From NCBI GenBank assembly GCA_946481095.1, contig CAMLML010000114.1, positions 1-10,371 on the forward strand: DNA of 10,371 nt, read 5' to 3'. The translations under genes and the position numbers were made by a program. The notes under the pieces were generated by a model. It did not search any database. It saw only the letters and a list, made by a program, of their open reading frames with translations, and had not been told where the DNA came from. Positions 1 to 6,873 of the stretch are shown piece by piece (the first letter of the stretch is position 1; every line of letters starts with the position of its first letter). Source of the stretch: an uncultured Cellvibrio sp. GTDB taxonomy: Bacteria > Pseudomonadota > Gammaproteobacteria > Pseudomonadales > Cellvibrionaceae.

Positions 1-1658
1 CAGCGGGTTTTTTCGTAGCTCTGGCAGGAATGACGGGTTGTGGAGGATCGGGTCAGGATGCCGCTGAAAAAAATCCATCAGCAAAAGAAGTCAGTTTTTC
101 GGGTGCAGCAATTGATGGACACATAGCACGCGCATTGGTTTTTCTGGATACCAACAACAATGCCACACGTGATCCATGGGAAGCGTTTGCGTTTACTGAT
201 AATGATGGTTACTACAGCTATAACCCCTTAACACAAACCAATTACTGTACGAGTACGACCAACAGTGAACAAGCGCAATATTGTTTGCGAACCACCCAAA
301 CCACAACATCCGTCGTAATAAGAATTGATGGTGGATATGATGTGTTAACGGGTGAGCCTTTCGAAGGGCAATTAAGTCGCCGGGTTGAAGTGGTTAATGA
401 CGAGGTTCCTTTCAGTGTGATTAGTCCTATTACCACTTTACTGGTCAGCGCTAGCAACACAGAAACCAGTGTAATTTTACAATCACTGGGTTTAACAACT
501 GCTGATTTGGATATCGATTACGTTAATTCTTCTGATGTTGTAAATAGCAAGTTATTAAATATCGCATTAACGCTACATAAACTGACCAGCGTTTTATCTG
601 ACAGATTGACCGATACCTATAATAAAATTGGTGATGATTTTGGTACGCCTAATGACGCATCGGCAATGGTTTACGAACAGCTTGCAAAAGAATTGGCGAC
701 TGGTGAAACCTCTTTGGCAGAATTGATTACTCCTGAAAAAATAATTGATATTCTGGATACTGCGGAAGAAAATCTTCGCCAAATATACAAAGACAACGAT
801 TATGATTTGCCAACAGACATGAACGCGAGCCAATTTGAGCGCGTTACCCAAACAGCCGTCAAAATTCCAGATTTGGTCAATAGCCTGATCCCCGCAGAAA
901 AAACCAACCAAATGCAAAACGATGTCACCGGTGGCGTAAAAGCAATTGAATCAGTCGTTATCAAAACGCTTCAGGAAACCTCAACTGACAACAGCATAGA
1001 TAATGCAATTAATTTTTTCACCGATAGCAATAATCAAAATTTAATTGATTCATTAACTGAAAGTTTAGGCGATGATGACAGTGATTTGTCGTCATTGATC
1101 AATCACAACTTTACGAGCGGTATGGATTCAACAGAGAGCATCAATGATCTGGTAAAAATTGCAGAAACCATTGAGCCTTTTACAGCAATAGGTGGATTTA
1201 AAATTAAAGTATCTGATATGGATTTGGGTTATGGACCTGACCAATTGAAGGACCAGGAAGTGGAATTTTATTTTCAAGGCAATAACAGTGCGTTAAACGG
1301 TTCATTTCAAGCTTGCGTAAAATATATAGACGAAGCCAATATCGATGGCTCTCTGGGTAAGGGTAATACCCGCGGGGAATTGGTAAAAGGTTATTGGAGT
1401 TTGTTAGGTGCCAGTGAAAATAATTTTCAATCTTACAGTTTATTGTTAACCATTGAATTCCTCGGTGCCAAATACTCCGCTGTAATTAAACCGGCAGAAT
1501 CCATAATCGTGAATGGTGAAACCCACAAACAATATCGCTTTGACAACAACGGAAAATTCATCACCTGGCGCAGTACCGAGGGTATCCGCCCAATCGACAG
1601 TGTTCCCAATTCAAGCAAAGAATGTGAGCAGCGCTTGCCTTCGCGGTTGTGGTTTTAA
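1..1658 (+). CDS. Secreted lipoprotein with N-terminal beta-sandwich-like domain, 5' end outside window
   Basis: The frame stays open to the left edge. Reading back from the ATG at 30, the upstream codons give AGFFVALAG and then MTGCGG, which is the hydrophobic core of a signal peptide running into a lipobox with the lipidated Cys at 39-41. The ATG at 30 is therefore inside the signal peptide and the true start lies left of base 1. No SD precedes it. Counting that Met as 1, residues about 22-65 (VFLDTNNNATRDPWEAFAFTDNDGYYSY) resemble the Ca-binding SdrD-B/carboxypeptidase-regulatory-like fold with a D-x-N-x-N loop. Residues about 125-140 contain ISPITTLL, a motif I associate with large gammaproteobacterial surface lipoproteins. 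The remainder is mostly helical with many Asn, Asp and Ser, and the last ~150 residues look beta-rich. The protein is probably anchored in the outer membrane. Its function is not recognised. It ends with TAA, 17 bp before a terminator. Confidence 0.8.
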   Translation, partial: AGFFVALAGMTGCGGSGQDAAEKNPSAKEVSFSGAAIDGHIARALVFLDTNNNATRDPWEAFAFTDNDGYYSYNPLTQTNYCTSTTNSEQAQYCLRTTQTTTSVVIRIDGGYDVLTGEPFEGQLSRRVEVVNDEVPFSVISPITTLLVSASNTETSVILQSLGLTTADLDIDYVNSSDVVNSKLLNIALTLHKLTSVLSDRLTDTYNKIGDDFGTPNDASAMVYEQLAKELATGETSLAELITPEKIIDILDTAEENLRQIYKDNDYDLPTDMNASQFERVTQTAVKIPDLVNSLIPAEKTNQMQNDVTGGVKAIESVVIKTLQETSTDNSIDNAINFFTDSNNQNLIDSLTESLGDDDSDLSSLINHNFTSGMDSTESINDLVKIAETIEPFTAIGGFKIKVSDMDLGYGPDQLKDQEVEFYFQGNNSALNGSFQACVKYIDEANIDGSLGKGNTRGELVKGYWSLLGASENNFQSYSLLLTIEFLGAKYSAVIKPAESIIVNGETHKQYRFDNNGKFITWRSTEGIRPIDSVPNSSKECEQRLPSRLWF

Positions 1659-1675
1659 TTCTTGTTGCAACACAC

Positions 1676-1703
1676 TGCCCCCTTATGGGGGCATTTATTT
1701 TTC
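1676..1703 (+). terminator. Rho-independent terminator of the lipoprotein gene
   Basis: There is a perfect 7-bp stem, TGCCCCC / GGGGGCA, with a TTAT loop at 1676-1693. It is followed by TTTATTTTT. It starts 17 bp after the lipoprotein stop codon, so the ankyrin gene downstream needs its own promoter. Confidence 0.9.
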
Positions 1704-1843
1704 TGGCAGGTCTATACCGGATTAAAATTCTCCCTGCATAATAGCCGCTCCAAAATTTTTTATCGGAAAAATAATATCATCAGGAAAGTACGCAATCATA
1801 TTTAGCAGGCTATTGCAGTAGTGTGCTTAAGGAGGATTAAAAA
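1704..1843. other. AT-rich intergenic leader of the ankyrin gene
   Basis: This 140-bp gap must hold the promoter of the ankyrin gene because a terminator lies just upstream. I see -10-like hexamers (CATAAT at 1737-1742, TAATAT at 1772-1777) but no -35 box at a convincing distance, so I make no promoter call. AAGGAGG at 1829-1835, 8 nt before the ATG at 1844, is a near-perfect ribosome binding site and fixes that start. Confidence 0.5.
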
Positions 1844-3673
1844 ATGAAAGAAAAATCATTATTACAAGTAATTCATGCTAACGAAGAAGATTTGCTCGCT
1901 CAAGTTAATACATTACTTGCGTTAGGTGCGGATCCAAACGAAAAAACCAAATATTTTGAAACCCCATTACGCGTTTCGTCTCGAAACGGACGCTTCGATG
2001 TGGTCAAAAGATTGTTCGAAGCAGGCGCTGATCCCACCCATTTAAATTGGTCACCTCTATTTCATGCTGTTGCCTACGGAACACTTGAAGATATTAAGCG
2101 GTGTATAGAAGCCGGAGACAATTTGCATTGCAGAGATACTTGGGAACGAACACCATTTTTGCTGTCACTTCTAACAGGTGACATACAAAAAGTCCAACTG
2201 CTGATGTCATCAGGAGCAAATATTGCAGATCGCGGGCGATGTGACAAAAGCCCAATTGAATATGCCATTCAAATGGATGATGCATCCATGCTTGAATTTT
2301 TAATTGAAATTGGTTTTGATTTTGAAACCTACAATAAATTTGGTTATACGCCATTAATAGACGCTGCTGAAAAAGGATCTGTAGATTGTGTACGTTCATT
2401 ACTTCGACAGGGTGCAAACATCTTTAAAAAAGATCGCTCGCAGTTTTCGCAACAAACGGCGATTTCTCATACATCAAATATGGAAATTGTAGAGTTATTA
2501 CTGGCTGCTGGAAATGATATTAATGAATTAAGTGATGATGCTAAAAAAGAATTGCTTGGCATTGGCAATAAAAAATCTATCCAAGTCTCTAAAGATGATT
2601 ATTTGAAAGATAAGTCGCGAATATTCGGCAAGTCAAATCCTCAAATTTGCAACAAAATTTTTTGGTATGAAATGACGCGTTGCGCGGGTAACGCTTGGCT
2701 AGCTCGAAGTCAATTTAATGATACTGATAACCATGATGAACTTGTTTGGTGTTATGAAAGATTTGGAAAAAGTATTACACCTATAGGACAAGGAGAATTT
2801 ATTGAAATCGCAGGTGAGCATGAAGATTATTATGGTCCTGATTTTTGTATTTATAATGAAGTGTTTCATCATAAAGGTGATGGGAATTTTACGATTTATC
2901 AATATCCGAAAGATATTTTTCCTCCAACAGACTTTCACACAGCTACGCTTGTAGAAAATTATATTTATATAATTGGTAGCTTAGGTTATATAAATGATCG
3001 GATAAATGGATCGACACCAGTCTATCGTTTAAATATCAAGACATTTACTATGGAAAAGATAACGACATTTGGCGAATGTCCTGGTTGGGTCTTTAAACAC
3101 TCGGCATTTCTCAAGGATCAATCCGTTATCCGAATTCAAGGAGGTGAGATTTTTGAAACAGAGCGAGATAATCATGTTTATCGTTTTAATAAGGATGATT
3201 TCGAACTAAATTTAGAATCGTTCGTGTGGACTCGACATGTTCACAAACCTCGCTCTGGCATCCAGCCTTTCTTCTCGGAAGAAGATAAACATTTTCCTCA
3301 TTCGGAACGAACACTTTTATCGATTGAAGAAAATGGAAAATGGAGACTTTGTAAAATTATCGAAGTTCATCGCATAGACGTGGTAAAAGGGCAGCGCATT
3401 CGTCTTGGCAAAGAACTAATTGACATTATCGAAGATGATTTTCTTTTTGTTGTAGCCTATCTCGAAAGAGAACCATTTAGCACTTTGGACGCACTTAAAA
3501 AAATTATCAAACAAAAGTCCTGGCCTGTGAATTCGATTTTTAGTGTGATCAGAACAACTTCTTTCCCTGAAAATTGTCGTTATGCTGGATTTGAAGAAAT
3601 AACAAAACAGGAAAAGGAAGCGTTTAATCAATGGAAAAGAGATTTTGCAGATGGAAAGGCGGAGATTTTATAA
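1844..3673 (+). CDS. Ankyrin-repeat protein with kelch-like central region
   Basis: This 609-residue protein has no signal peptide or membrane segment, so it is probably cytoplasmic. Residues about 8-226 form roughly seven ankyrin repeats, some degenerate. Typical pieces are ETPLRVSSRNGRFDVVKRLFEAGADP, split here as TPLRVSSRNGRFDVVKRLF plus EAGADP, and YTPLIDAAEKGSVDCVRSLL. Residues about 362-465 look like two kelch blades: FHTATLVENYIYIIGS followed by VYRLNIKTFTMEKI, then FKHSAFLKDQSVIRIQGGEI followed by VYRF. Two blades are too few for a closed propeller, so this may be a partial or divergent one. The last ~140 residues (470-609) match nothing I recognise. Both repeat types bind proteins, so a scaffold or interaction role is the inference. 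The gene is clearly AT-richer than glmS, with many ATA and AAT codons, which suggests transfer. It has its own strong RBS, and no terminator is visible behind it. Confidence 0.88.
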   Translation: MKEKSLLQVIHANEEDLLAQVNTLLALGADPNEKTKYFETPLRVSSRNGRFDVVKRLFEAGADPTHLNWSPLFHAVAYGTLEDIKRCIEAGDNLHCRDTWERTPFLLSLLTGDIQKVQLLMSSGANIADRGRCDKSPIEYAIQMDDASMLEFLIEIGFDFETYNKFGYTPLIDAAEKGSVDCVRSLLRQGANIFKKDRSQFSQQTAISHTSNMEIVELLLAAGNDINELSDDAKKELLGIGNKKSIQVSKDDYLKDKSRIFGKSNPQICNKIFWYEMTRCAGNAWLARSQFNDTDNHDELVWCYERFGKSITPIGQGEFIEIAGEHEDYYGPDFCIYNEVFHHKGDGNFTIYQYPKDIFPPTDFHTATLVENYIYIIGSLGYINDRINGSTPVYRLNIKTFTMEKITTFGECPGWVFKHSAFLKDQSVIRIQGGEIFETERDNHVYRFNKDDFELNLESFVWTRHVHKPRSGIQPFFSEEDKHFPHSERTLLSIEENGKWRLCKIIEVHRIDVVKGQRIRLGKELIDIIEDDFLFVVAYLEREPFSTLDALKKIIKQKSWPVNSIFSVIRTTSFPENCRYAGFEEITKQEKEAFNQWKRDFADGKAEIL

Positions 3674-3731
3674 CGTCTGCCAACCAGCTGAGGATGAGAT
3701 GCCCTGACCTTTCATTGCCCAAAAATAAATC

Positions 3732-3759
3732 TTGCTAAAAAGTTTCGTTCGACTAGAAT
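3732..3759 (+). promoter_or_regulatory. Candidate sigma-70 promoter of the glmR-like gene
   Basis: TTGCTA at 3732-3737 matches 4 of 6 bases of the -35 consensus. TAGAAT at 3754-3759 matches 5 of 6 of the -10, and the spacer is 16 bp. Transcription would start near 3766, leaving a short leader of about 25 nt before the ATG at 3792. The call rests only on hexamer match and position. Confidence 0.45.
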
Positions 3760-3778
3760 ATCTTTCGTTTCGAAACTT
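3740..3778. promoter_or_regulatory. Probable DeoR-family operator (TTTCG/CGAAA boxes)
   Basis: Several repeats overlap here. AAGTTTCG at 3740-3747 is mirrored by CGAAACTT at 3771-3778, an 8-bp inverted repeat. TTTCGTT occurs at 3743-3749 and again at 3763-3769, exactly 20 bp apart, about two helical turns. TTTCGAAA at 3768-3775 is itself a palindrome. DeoR/GlpR-family proteins are known to bind TTCG-rich repeats of this kind. The boxes flank the -10 of the candidate promoter, which would suit repression by the protein encoded immediately downstream. Confidence 0.6.
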
Positions 3779-3791
3779 ACGGTAAGGATTT

Positions 3792-4562
3792 ATGACCAAA
3801 CGTAACACCCAACAGCGCCGTAGGGCCATTATTGAACGCTTGAACTCCAGTGGAGAGGTGAGTGTTGAGGCTTTGGCGGAGCAGTTTGATACTTCGGAAG
3901 TTACGATTCGTAAGGATTTGGCGGCATTGGAGTCCAATGGTTTGCTGCTTCGTCGCTATGGCGGAGCAGTTCCTGTACCGCAAGAGTTGATTCAAGACCC
4001 TTCTGTCGAAAAAGTTTCACAACGAAAGCAATCAATTGCCAAAGCGGCTGCCCAACTGATCCGCGACCATAATCGGATCATTCTCGATAGCGGCAGTTCC
4101 ACCACTTCTGCTCTCTTGCCCGAACTCTCTCATAAGCAGGGTTTGGTGGTGATGACTAATTCTTTGAGTATCGCCAACGCCCTGCGCGAGTTGGAAAATG
4201 AACCCACGATTTTGATGACCGGCGGAACCTGGGACCCAAAATCCGAAGGTTTTCAGGGGCAGTTAGCCGAACAGATTTTGCGTTCCTACAATTTTGACCA
4301 GTTCTTTATTGGTGCTGACGGTTTGGATTTGTCTCGCGGCACTACCACATTTAATGAACTTTATAGTTTGAGTCGTGTGATGGCCGAAGTCGCGCGCGAA
4401 GTGATTGTGATGGCCGAATCCGACAAAATCGGCCGCAAAATCCATAATCTGGAATTGCCCTGGTCGGTGGTAAAAGTATTAGTTACCGATGCGGATATTT
4501 CTGCGCAGGACAAACAAAAAATTGAGCAGCAGGGTGTGCAAGTTATTTGCGCAGAAATGTAA
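3792..4562 (+). CDS. glmR: DeoR/GlpR-family transcriptional regulator, GlmR-like
   Basis: At 256 residues this has the standard length and layout of the family. An N-terminal winged helix-turn-helix covers about 5-58, with the recognition helix SEVTIRKDLAALE at 35-47 and the family signature RRYGGA at 54-59. The C-terminal DeoRC sugar-phosphate sensor shows LDSGSSTT (98-105), MTNS (121-124), GGTWD, GADG (174-177) and ESDKIGRK (209-216). It probably senses a phosphorylated sugar and acts as a repressor. The glmR symbol is given by analogy with Pseudomonas, where a DeoR-type gene precedes glmS; the ligand is not shown by sequence. A TAAGGA sits only 3 nt before the ATG at 3792, a tight spacing, but no alternative start fits the family N-terminus better. 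Operator-like repeats upstream suggest autoregulation. Confidence 0.93.
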   Translation: MTKRNTQQRRRAIIERLNSSGEVSVEALAEQFDTSEVTIRKDLAALESNGLLLRRYGGAVPVPQELIQDPSVEKVSQRKQSIAKAAAQLIRDHNRIILDSGSSTTSALLPELSHKQGLVVMTNSLSIANALRELENEPTILMTGGTWDPKSEGFQGQLAEQILRSYNFDQFFIGADGLDLSRGTTTFNELYSLSRVMAEVAREVIVMAESDKIGRKIHNLELPWSVVKVLVTDADISAQDKQKIEQQGVQVICAEM

Positions 4563-4587
4563 AAAAGCCCCGTTTGTGCAACGGGGC
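4561..4587 (-). terminator. Terminator of the cysteine-rich gene, in the convergent gap with glmR
   Basis: The 8-bp stem GCCCCGTT / AACGGGGC with a TGTGC loop spans 4567-4587. On the minus strand it is followed by six T residues (A6 at 4561-4566 on the plus strand), so it is a classical terminator for the minus-strand gene ending at 4594. The same hairpin begins 5 bp after the glmR stop at 4562. It probably also stops glmR transcripts, but without a U-tract in that direction. Confidence 0.88.
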
Positions 4588-4593
4588 ATAGCG

Positions 4594-4845
4594 TTATTTG
4601 CACACTGTAACGGGATGGTTTTTTGGAGCGCTGTTAAGACAAGCGTAGTAATAAGGAAATGGAACACCAGCACACGCATTTGGCGCCACGGTGTAAGTGG
4701 TAGTACAGGTCGGTGCTTTGGGTTGTGCGGCTAAACAGGCTGCGAGAGGTGTTCCTGATAAACCATCGCAAGGGCCAGCAAAAGCAGATTGCGAACCTAA
4801 AGCGGCGAACAGGGATAGACCTAAAACAATTTTTACTGATTTCAT
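4594..4845 (-). CDS. Small secreted protein with six cysteines in two repeated modules
   Basis: The 83-residue product begins MKSVKIVLGLSLFAALG and has a clear Sec signal peptide with a probable cleavage after SAFA (residue 23), leaving a mature chain of about 60 residues. There is no lipobox Cys, so it is predicted to be soluble in the periplasm or secreted. The mature part has Cys at 26, 37, 47, 58, 69 and 82. The halves align: C-D-G-x-P-x-x-A-C-L-x-x-x-P-K-x-C against C-A-G-x-P-x-x-A-C-L-x-x-x-P-K-x-C, with small gaps. Three disulfides are plausible. An in-frame TTG six bases upstream (4849-4851) would add two residues, but TAAGGAG at 4854-4860 is 8 nt from the ATG and only 2 nt from the TTG, so the ATG at 4845 is chosen. 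The function is unknown and I do not recognise the family. It lies convergent with glmR and divergent from glmS. Confidence 0.75.
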   Translation of the reverse strand: MKSVKIVLGLSLFAALGSQSAFAGPCDGLSGTPLAACLAAQPKAPTCTTTYTVAPNACAGVPFPYYYACLNSAPKNHPVTVCK

Positions 4846-4853
4846 TTTCAATA

Positions 4854-4860
4854 CTCCTTA
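4854..4860 (-). promoter_or_regulatory. Ribosome binding site deciding the ATG start of the cysteine-rich gene
   Basis: On the minus strand this reads TAAGGAG. It lies 8 nt from the ATG at 4845, the usual distance, and only 2 nt from the in-frame TTG at 4851. The longer TTG-initiated version is therefore unlikely. Confidence 0.75.
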
Positions 4861-4983
4861 AGGATTAAAGTTTTTTTTGCGACAACAAGAAGCGTTAATC
4901 GCGTATTGAGTATTGAGAAAAACAGATTTGAAACTGTGTATTTAGATCAAAAATGACATTTACTTTATTTATTTTTTTATTCA
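4861..4983. other. Divergent intergenic region between the cysteine-rich gene and glmS
   Basis: This AT-rich stretch must serve both the minus-strand small gene and glmS. TTGAAA at 4928-4933 is a good -35 match for glmS, but no good -10 lies 16-18 bp downstream. A tandem 7-bp repeat, TATTGAG twice, sits at 4904-4917. No DeoR-type TTTCGTTTCG box like the one before glmR is seen, and nothing resembles a glmS ribozyme. AAGGAGA at 4984-4990 is the glmS RBS. Confidence 0.45.
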
Positions 4984-4996
4984 AAGGAGAAAAATT

Positions 4997-6829
4997 ATGT
5001 GTGGCATTGTAGGTGCAGTAGCACAACGTGATGTGGTGGATATTCTGGTTGAAGGTTTACGTCGTTTGGAGTATCGCGGTTATGACTCAGCGGGCGTAGC
5101 CGTGGTGAATTCAACTGGCGAGTTACAACGTTTGCGTCGTCTCGGAAAAGTGAAAGAATTATCCGATGCTGTCAAAGCACAACCGACACCCGGTGGTACC
5201 GGTATTGCGCATACTCGTTGGGCCACTCACGGTGAGCCAAGCGAACGCAACGCGCATCCACACGTTTCCAAAGAACACATTGCGGTAGTGCACAACGGCA
5301 TTATCGAAAACCACGCGCCTTTGCGCTCACAATTGCAAAGCGAAGGTTATGTTTTTACATCGGATACTGACACCGAAGTCATCGCACACCTGGTGCAAAA
5401 AGAATTAAAACAAGCGAATGATTTGTTAACTGCTGTACAAAAAACTGTAAAGCAATTGCATGGCGCTTACGGCACTGTGTTGATGGATAAAAATGATTCA
5501 TCGCGCTTGGTGGTTGCCCGTTCCGGTTCGCCTTTGGTAATTGGTTTGGGAATCGGCGAAAACTTTATTGCATCCGATCAATTAGCCTTGTTGCCGGTAA
5601 CTCGTCGTTTTATCTTTTTGGAAGAAGGTGACGTTGCCGAAATTACTCGCACATCAATTAAAATTTTTGATAAAGATGGCAAAGCCGTTGAACGTCAAGT
5701 TCACGAATCAACCGCCAGTTATGACGCGGGCGACAAAGGCCAATATCGTCACTTTATGTTGAAAGAAATCTACGAACAACCCAATGCGGTGTTGAATACA
5801 CTCGAAGGTCGTTTGAGTAATGATTCAGTGATGGACGAAACTTTTGGCAATGGCGCTGCTGAATTGTTCAAAAAAGTAAAACACATTCAAATCGTCGCCT
5901 GCGGTACCAGCTATCACTCGGCCGTGGTCGCACGTTATTGGTTGGAAACTTTCTCAGGTATTTCCTGTAATGTCGAAATCGCCAGCGAATTCCGTTACAG
6001 AAAATCTTTTGTACAACCTAACAGTATGGTTGTGACTATCAGTCAATCGGGTGAAACCGCCGATACGCTTGCTGCATTACGCCTCGCAAAAGAATTAGGA
6101 TATTTGGGCAGCTTGTCGATTTGTAACGTTGCTGGCTCATCACTGGTACGCGAATCTGATCTCGCCTTTATGACACGCGCCGGTGCAGAAATTGGTGTGG
6201 CTTCAACCAAAGCCTTCACCACGCAATTAGTCGGTTTGGCGATGTTGGTATTGGCCATCGGAAAATACAATGGCCTTTCTGCTGCTGATCAAAAAAACAT
6301 GGTTGCCGCCTTAAAAAATCTTCCCTCAAAACTGGAAGAGTCATTAACACTGGCATCACAAATCGAAGCCCTTGCAGAAGAATTCGCTGATAAACATCAC
6401 GCATTATTTTTAGGCCGCGGCGATCAATATCCAATCGCAATGGAAGGTGCGTTGAAGTTAAAAGAAATTTCCTACATTCACGCAGAAGCTTACGCCGCCG
6501 GTGAATTAAAACACGGTCCTCTCGCATTAATCGATGCCGAAATGCCAATCATTGTGGTTGCACCCAATAACGATTTGTTGGAAAAATTAAAATCCAACGT
6601 CGAAGAGGTACGCGCACGCGGCGGTATTTTGTATGTGTTTGCCGATGTTGATGCACAATTTAAATCCGATGCCACCATGCGTGTGATTAACGTCCCACAT
6701 ATTCATCCATGGTTGGCACCAATTCTCTACACCATTCCTTTGCAGTTGCTGAGTTATTATGTGGCGATTATTAAGGGAACTGATGTGGATCAGCCGAGGA
6801 ACCTTGCCAAGTCAGTGACTGTGGAGTAA
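4997..6829 (+). CDS. glmS: Glutamine--fructose-6-phosphate aminotransferase (isomerizing)
   Basis: This enzyme converts fructose-6-phosphate and glutamine to glucosamine-6-phosphate and glutamate, the first committed step to UDP-GlcNAc for peptidoglycan and LPS. It is cytoplasmic. Its 610 residues are essentially the length of E. coli GlmS (609). The Ntn glutaminase domain starts MCGIVGA, with the nucleophile Cys2 exposed after Met removal. It also shows RGYDSAG (27-33), HTRWATHG (72-79) and HNGIIEN (99-105). The first SIS domain has ACGTSYHS (301-308) and [10 protein letters not shown] (348-357). The second has [18 protein letters not shown] (473-490) and [12 protein letters not shown] (501-512). 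The invariant tail [13 protein letters not shown] is intact. AAGGAGA lies 6 nt before the ATG. No standard terminator follows, and the next gene begins 44 bp later. Confidence 0.99.
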   Translation: MCGIVGAVAQRDVVDILVEGLRRLEYRGYDSAGVAVVNSTGELQRLRRLGKVKELSDAVKAQPTPGGTGIAHTRWATHGEPSERNAHPHVSKEHIAVVHNGIIENHAPLRSQLQSEGYVFTSDTDTEVIAHLVQKELKQANDLLTAVQKTVKQLHGAYGTVLMDKNDSSRLVVARSGSPLVIGLGIGENFIASDQLALLPVTRRFIFLEEGDVAEITRTSIKIFDKDGKAVERQVHESTASYDAGDKGQYRHFMLKEIYEQPNAVLNTLEGRLSNDSVMDETFGNGAAELFKKVKHIQIVACGTSYHSAVVARYWLETFSGISCNVEIASEFRYRKSFVQPNSMVVTISQSGETADTLAALRLAKELGYLGSLSICNVAGSSLVRESDLAFMTRAGAEIGVASTKAFTTQLVGLAMLVLAIGKYNGLSAADQKNMVAALKNLPSKLEESLTLASQIEALAEEFADKHHALFLGRGDQYPIAMEGALKLKEISYIHAEAYAAGELKHGPLALIDAEMPIIVVAPNNDLLEKLKSNVEEVRARGGILYVFADVDAQFKSDATMRVINVPHIHPWLAPILYTIPLQLLSYYVAIIKGTDVDQPRNLAKSVTVE

Positions 6830-6832
6830 AAA
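6804..6832 (+). promoter_or_regulatory. Candidate promoter for the ATPase-protease operon inside the glmS end
   Basis: TTGCCA at 6804-6809 matches 5 of 6 bases of the -35. TAAAAA at 6827-6832 matches 4 of 6 of the -10 with an ideal 17-bp spacer, and it overlaps the glmS stop codon. Transcription would begin around 6839, inside the palindrome described next. Read-through from glmS is the alternative. Confidence 0.35.
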
Positions 6833-6833
6833 G

Positions 6834-6857
6834 TGTGTTGTTCTAGGAACAAGCACA
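6834..6857. promoter_or_regulatory. Palindrome in the glmS-ietA gap: operator or hairpin
   Basis: TGTGTTGTTC, a TAG centre, and GAACAA-G-CACA form an inverted repeat of 10 bp broken by one bulged G (6853). The inner 6-bp arms TTGTTC / GAACAA are perfect. No T-tract follows, so it is not an ordinary terminator. It overlaps the predicted start of transcription and lies 4 bp before the GGAGGG ribosome binding site at 6862-6867. It could be an operator, or an RNA hairpin that influences translation of the ATPase. Confidence 0.5.
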
Positions 6858-6873
6858 TGTCGGAGGGTACGCA

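Noticed and set aside
4489..4734. 81-residue plus-strand ORF over the end of glmR and the terminator
   Set aside because: It overlaps glmR in another frame, reads through a strong hairpin, lies antisense to the cysteine-rich gene and has no plausible RBS.
4904..4917. Tandem TATTGAG repeat in the divergent region before glmS
   Set aside because: Two 7-bp copies alone are too little to claim a binding site, and they do not coincide with a convincing promoter on either strand.
4861..4996. glmS ribozyme or riboswitch in the glmS leader
   Set aside because: The leader is short and AT-rich without the double-pseudoknot core. That ribozyme is characteristic of Gram-positive bacteria.
6216..6548. 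110-residue minus-strand ORF inside glmS
   Set aside because: It lies wholly antisense to a highly conserved enzyme domain. Its arginine-rich composition is what codon bias of the opposite strand produces.
6853..6873. Tn7-like transposon end after glmS (TGTCGGAGGG at 6858)
   Set aside because: It starts with TGT about 29 bp after the glmS stop, near the expected attTn7 distance. But it is just the RBS of the ATPase gene, no repeated transposase-binding sites follow, and no partner end is seen at the right side.
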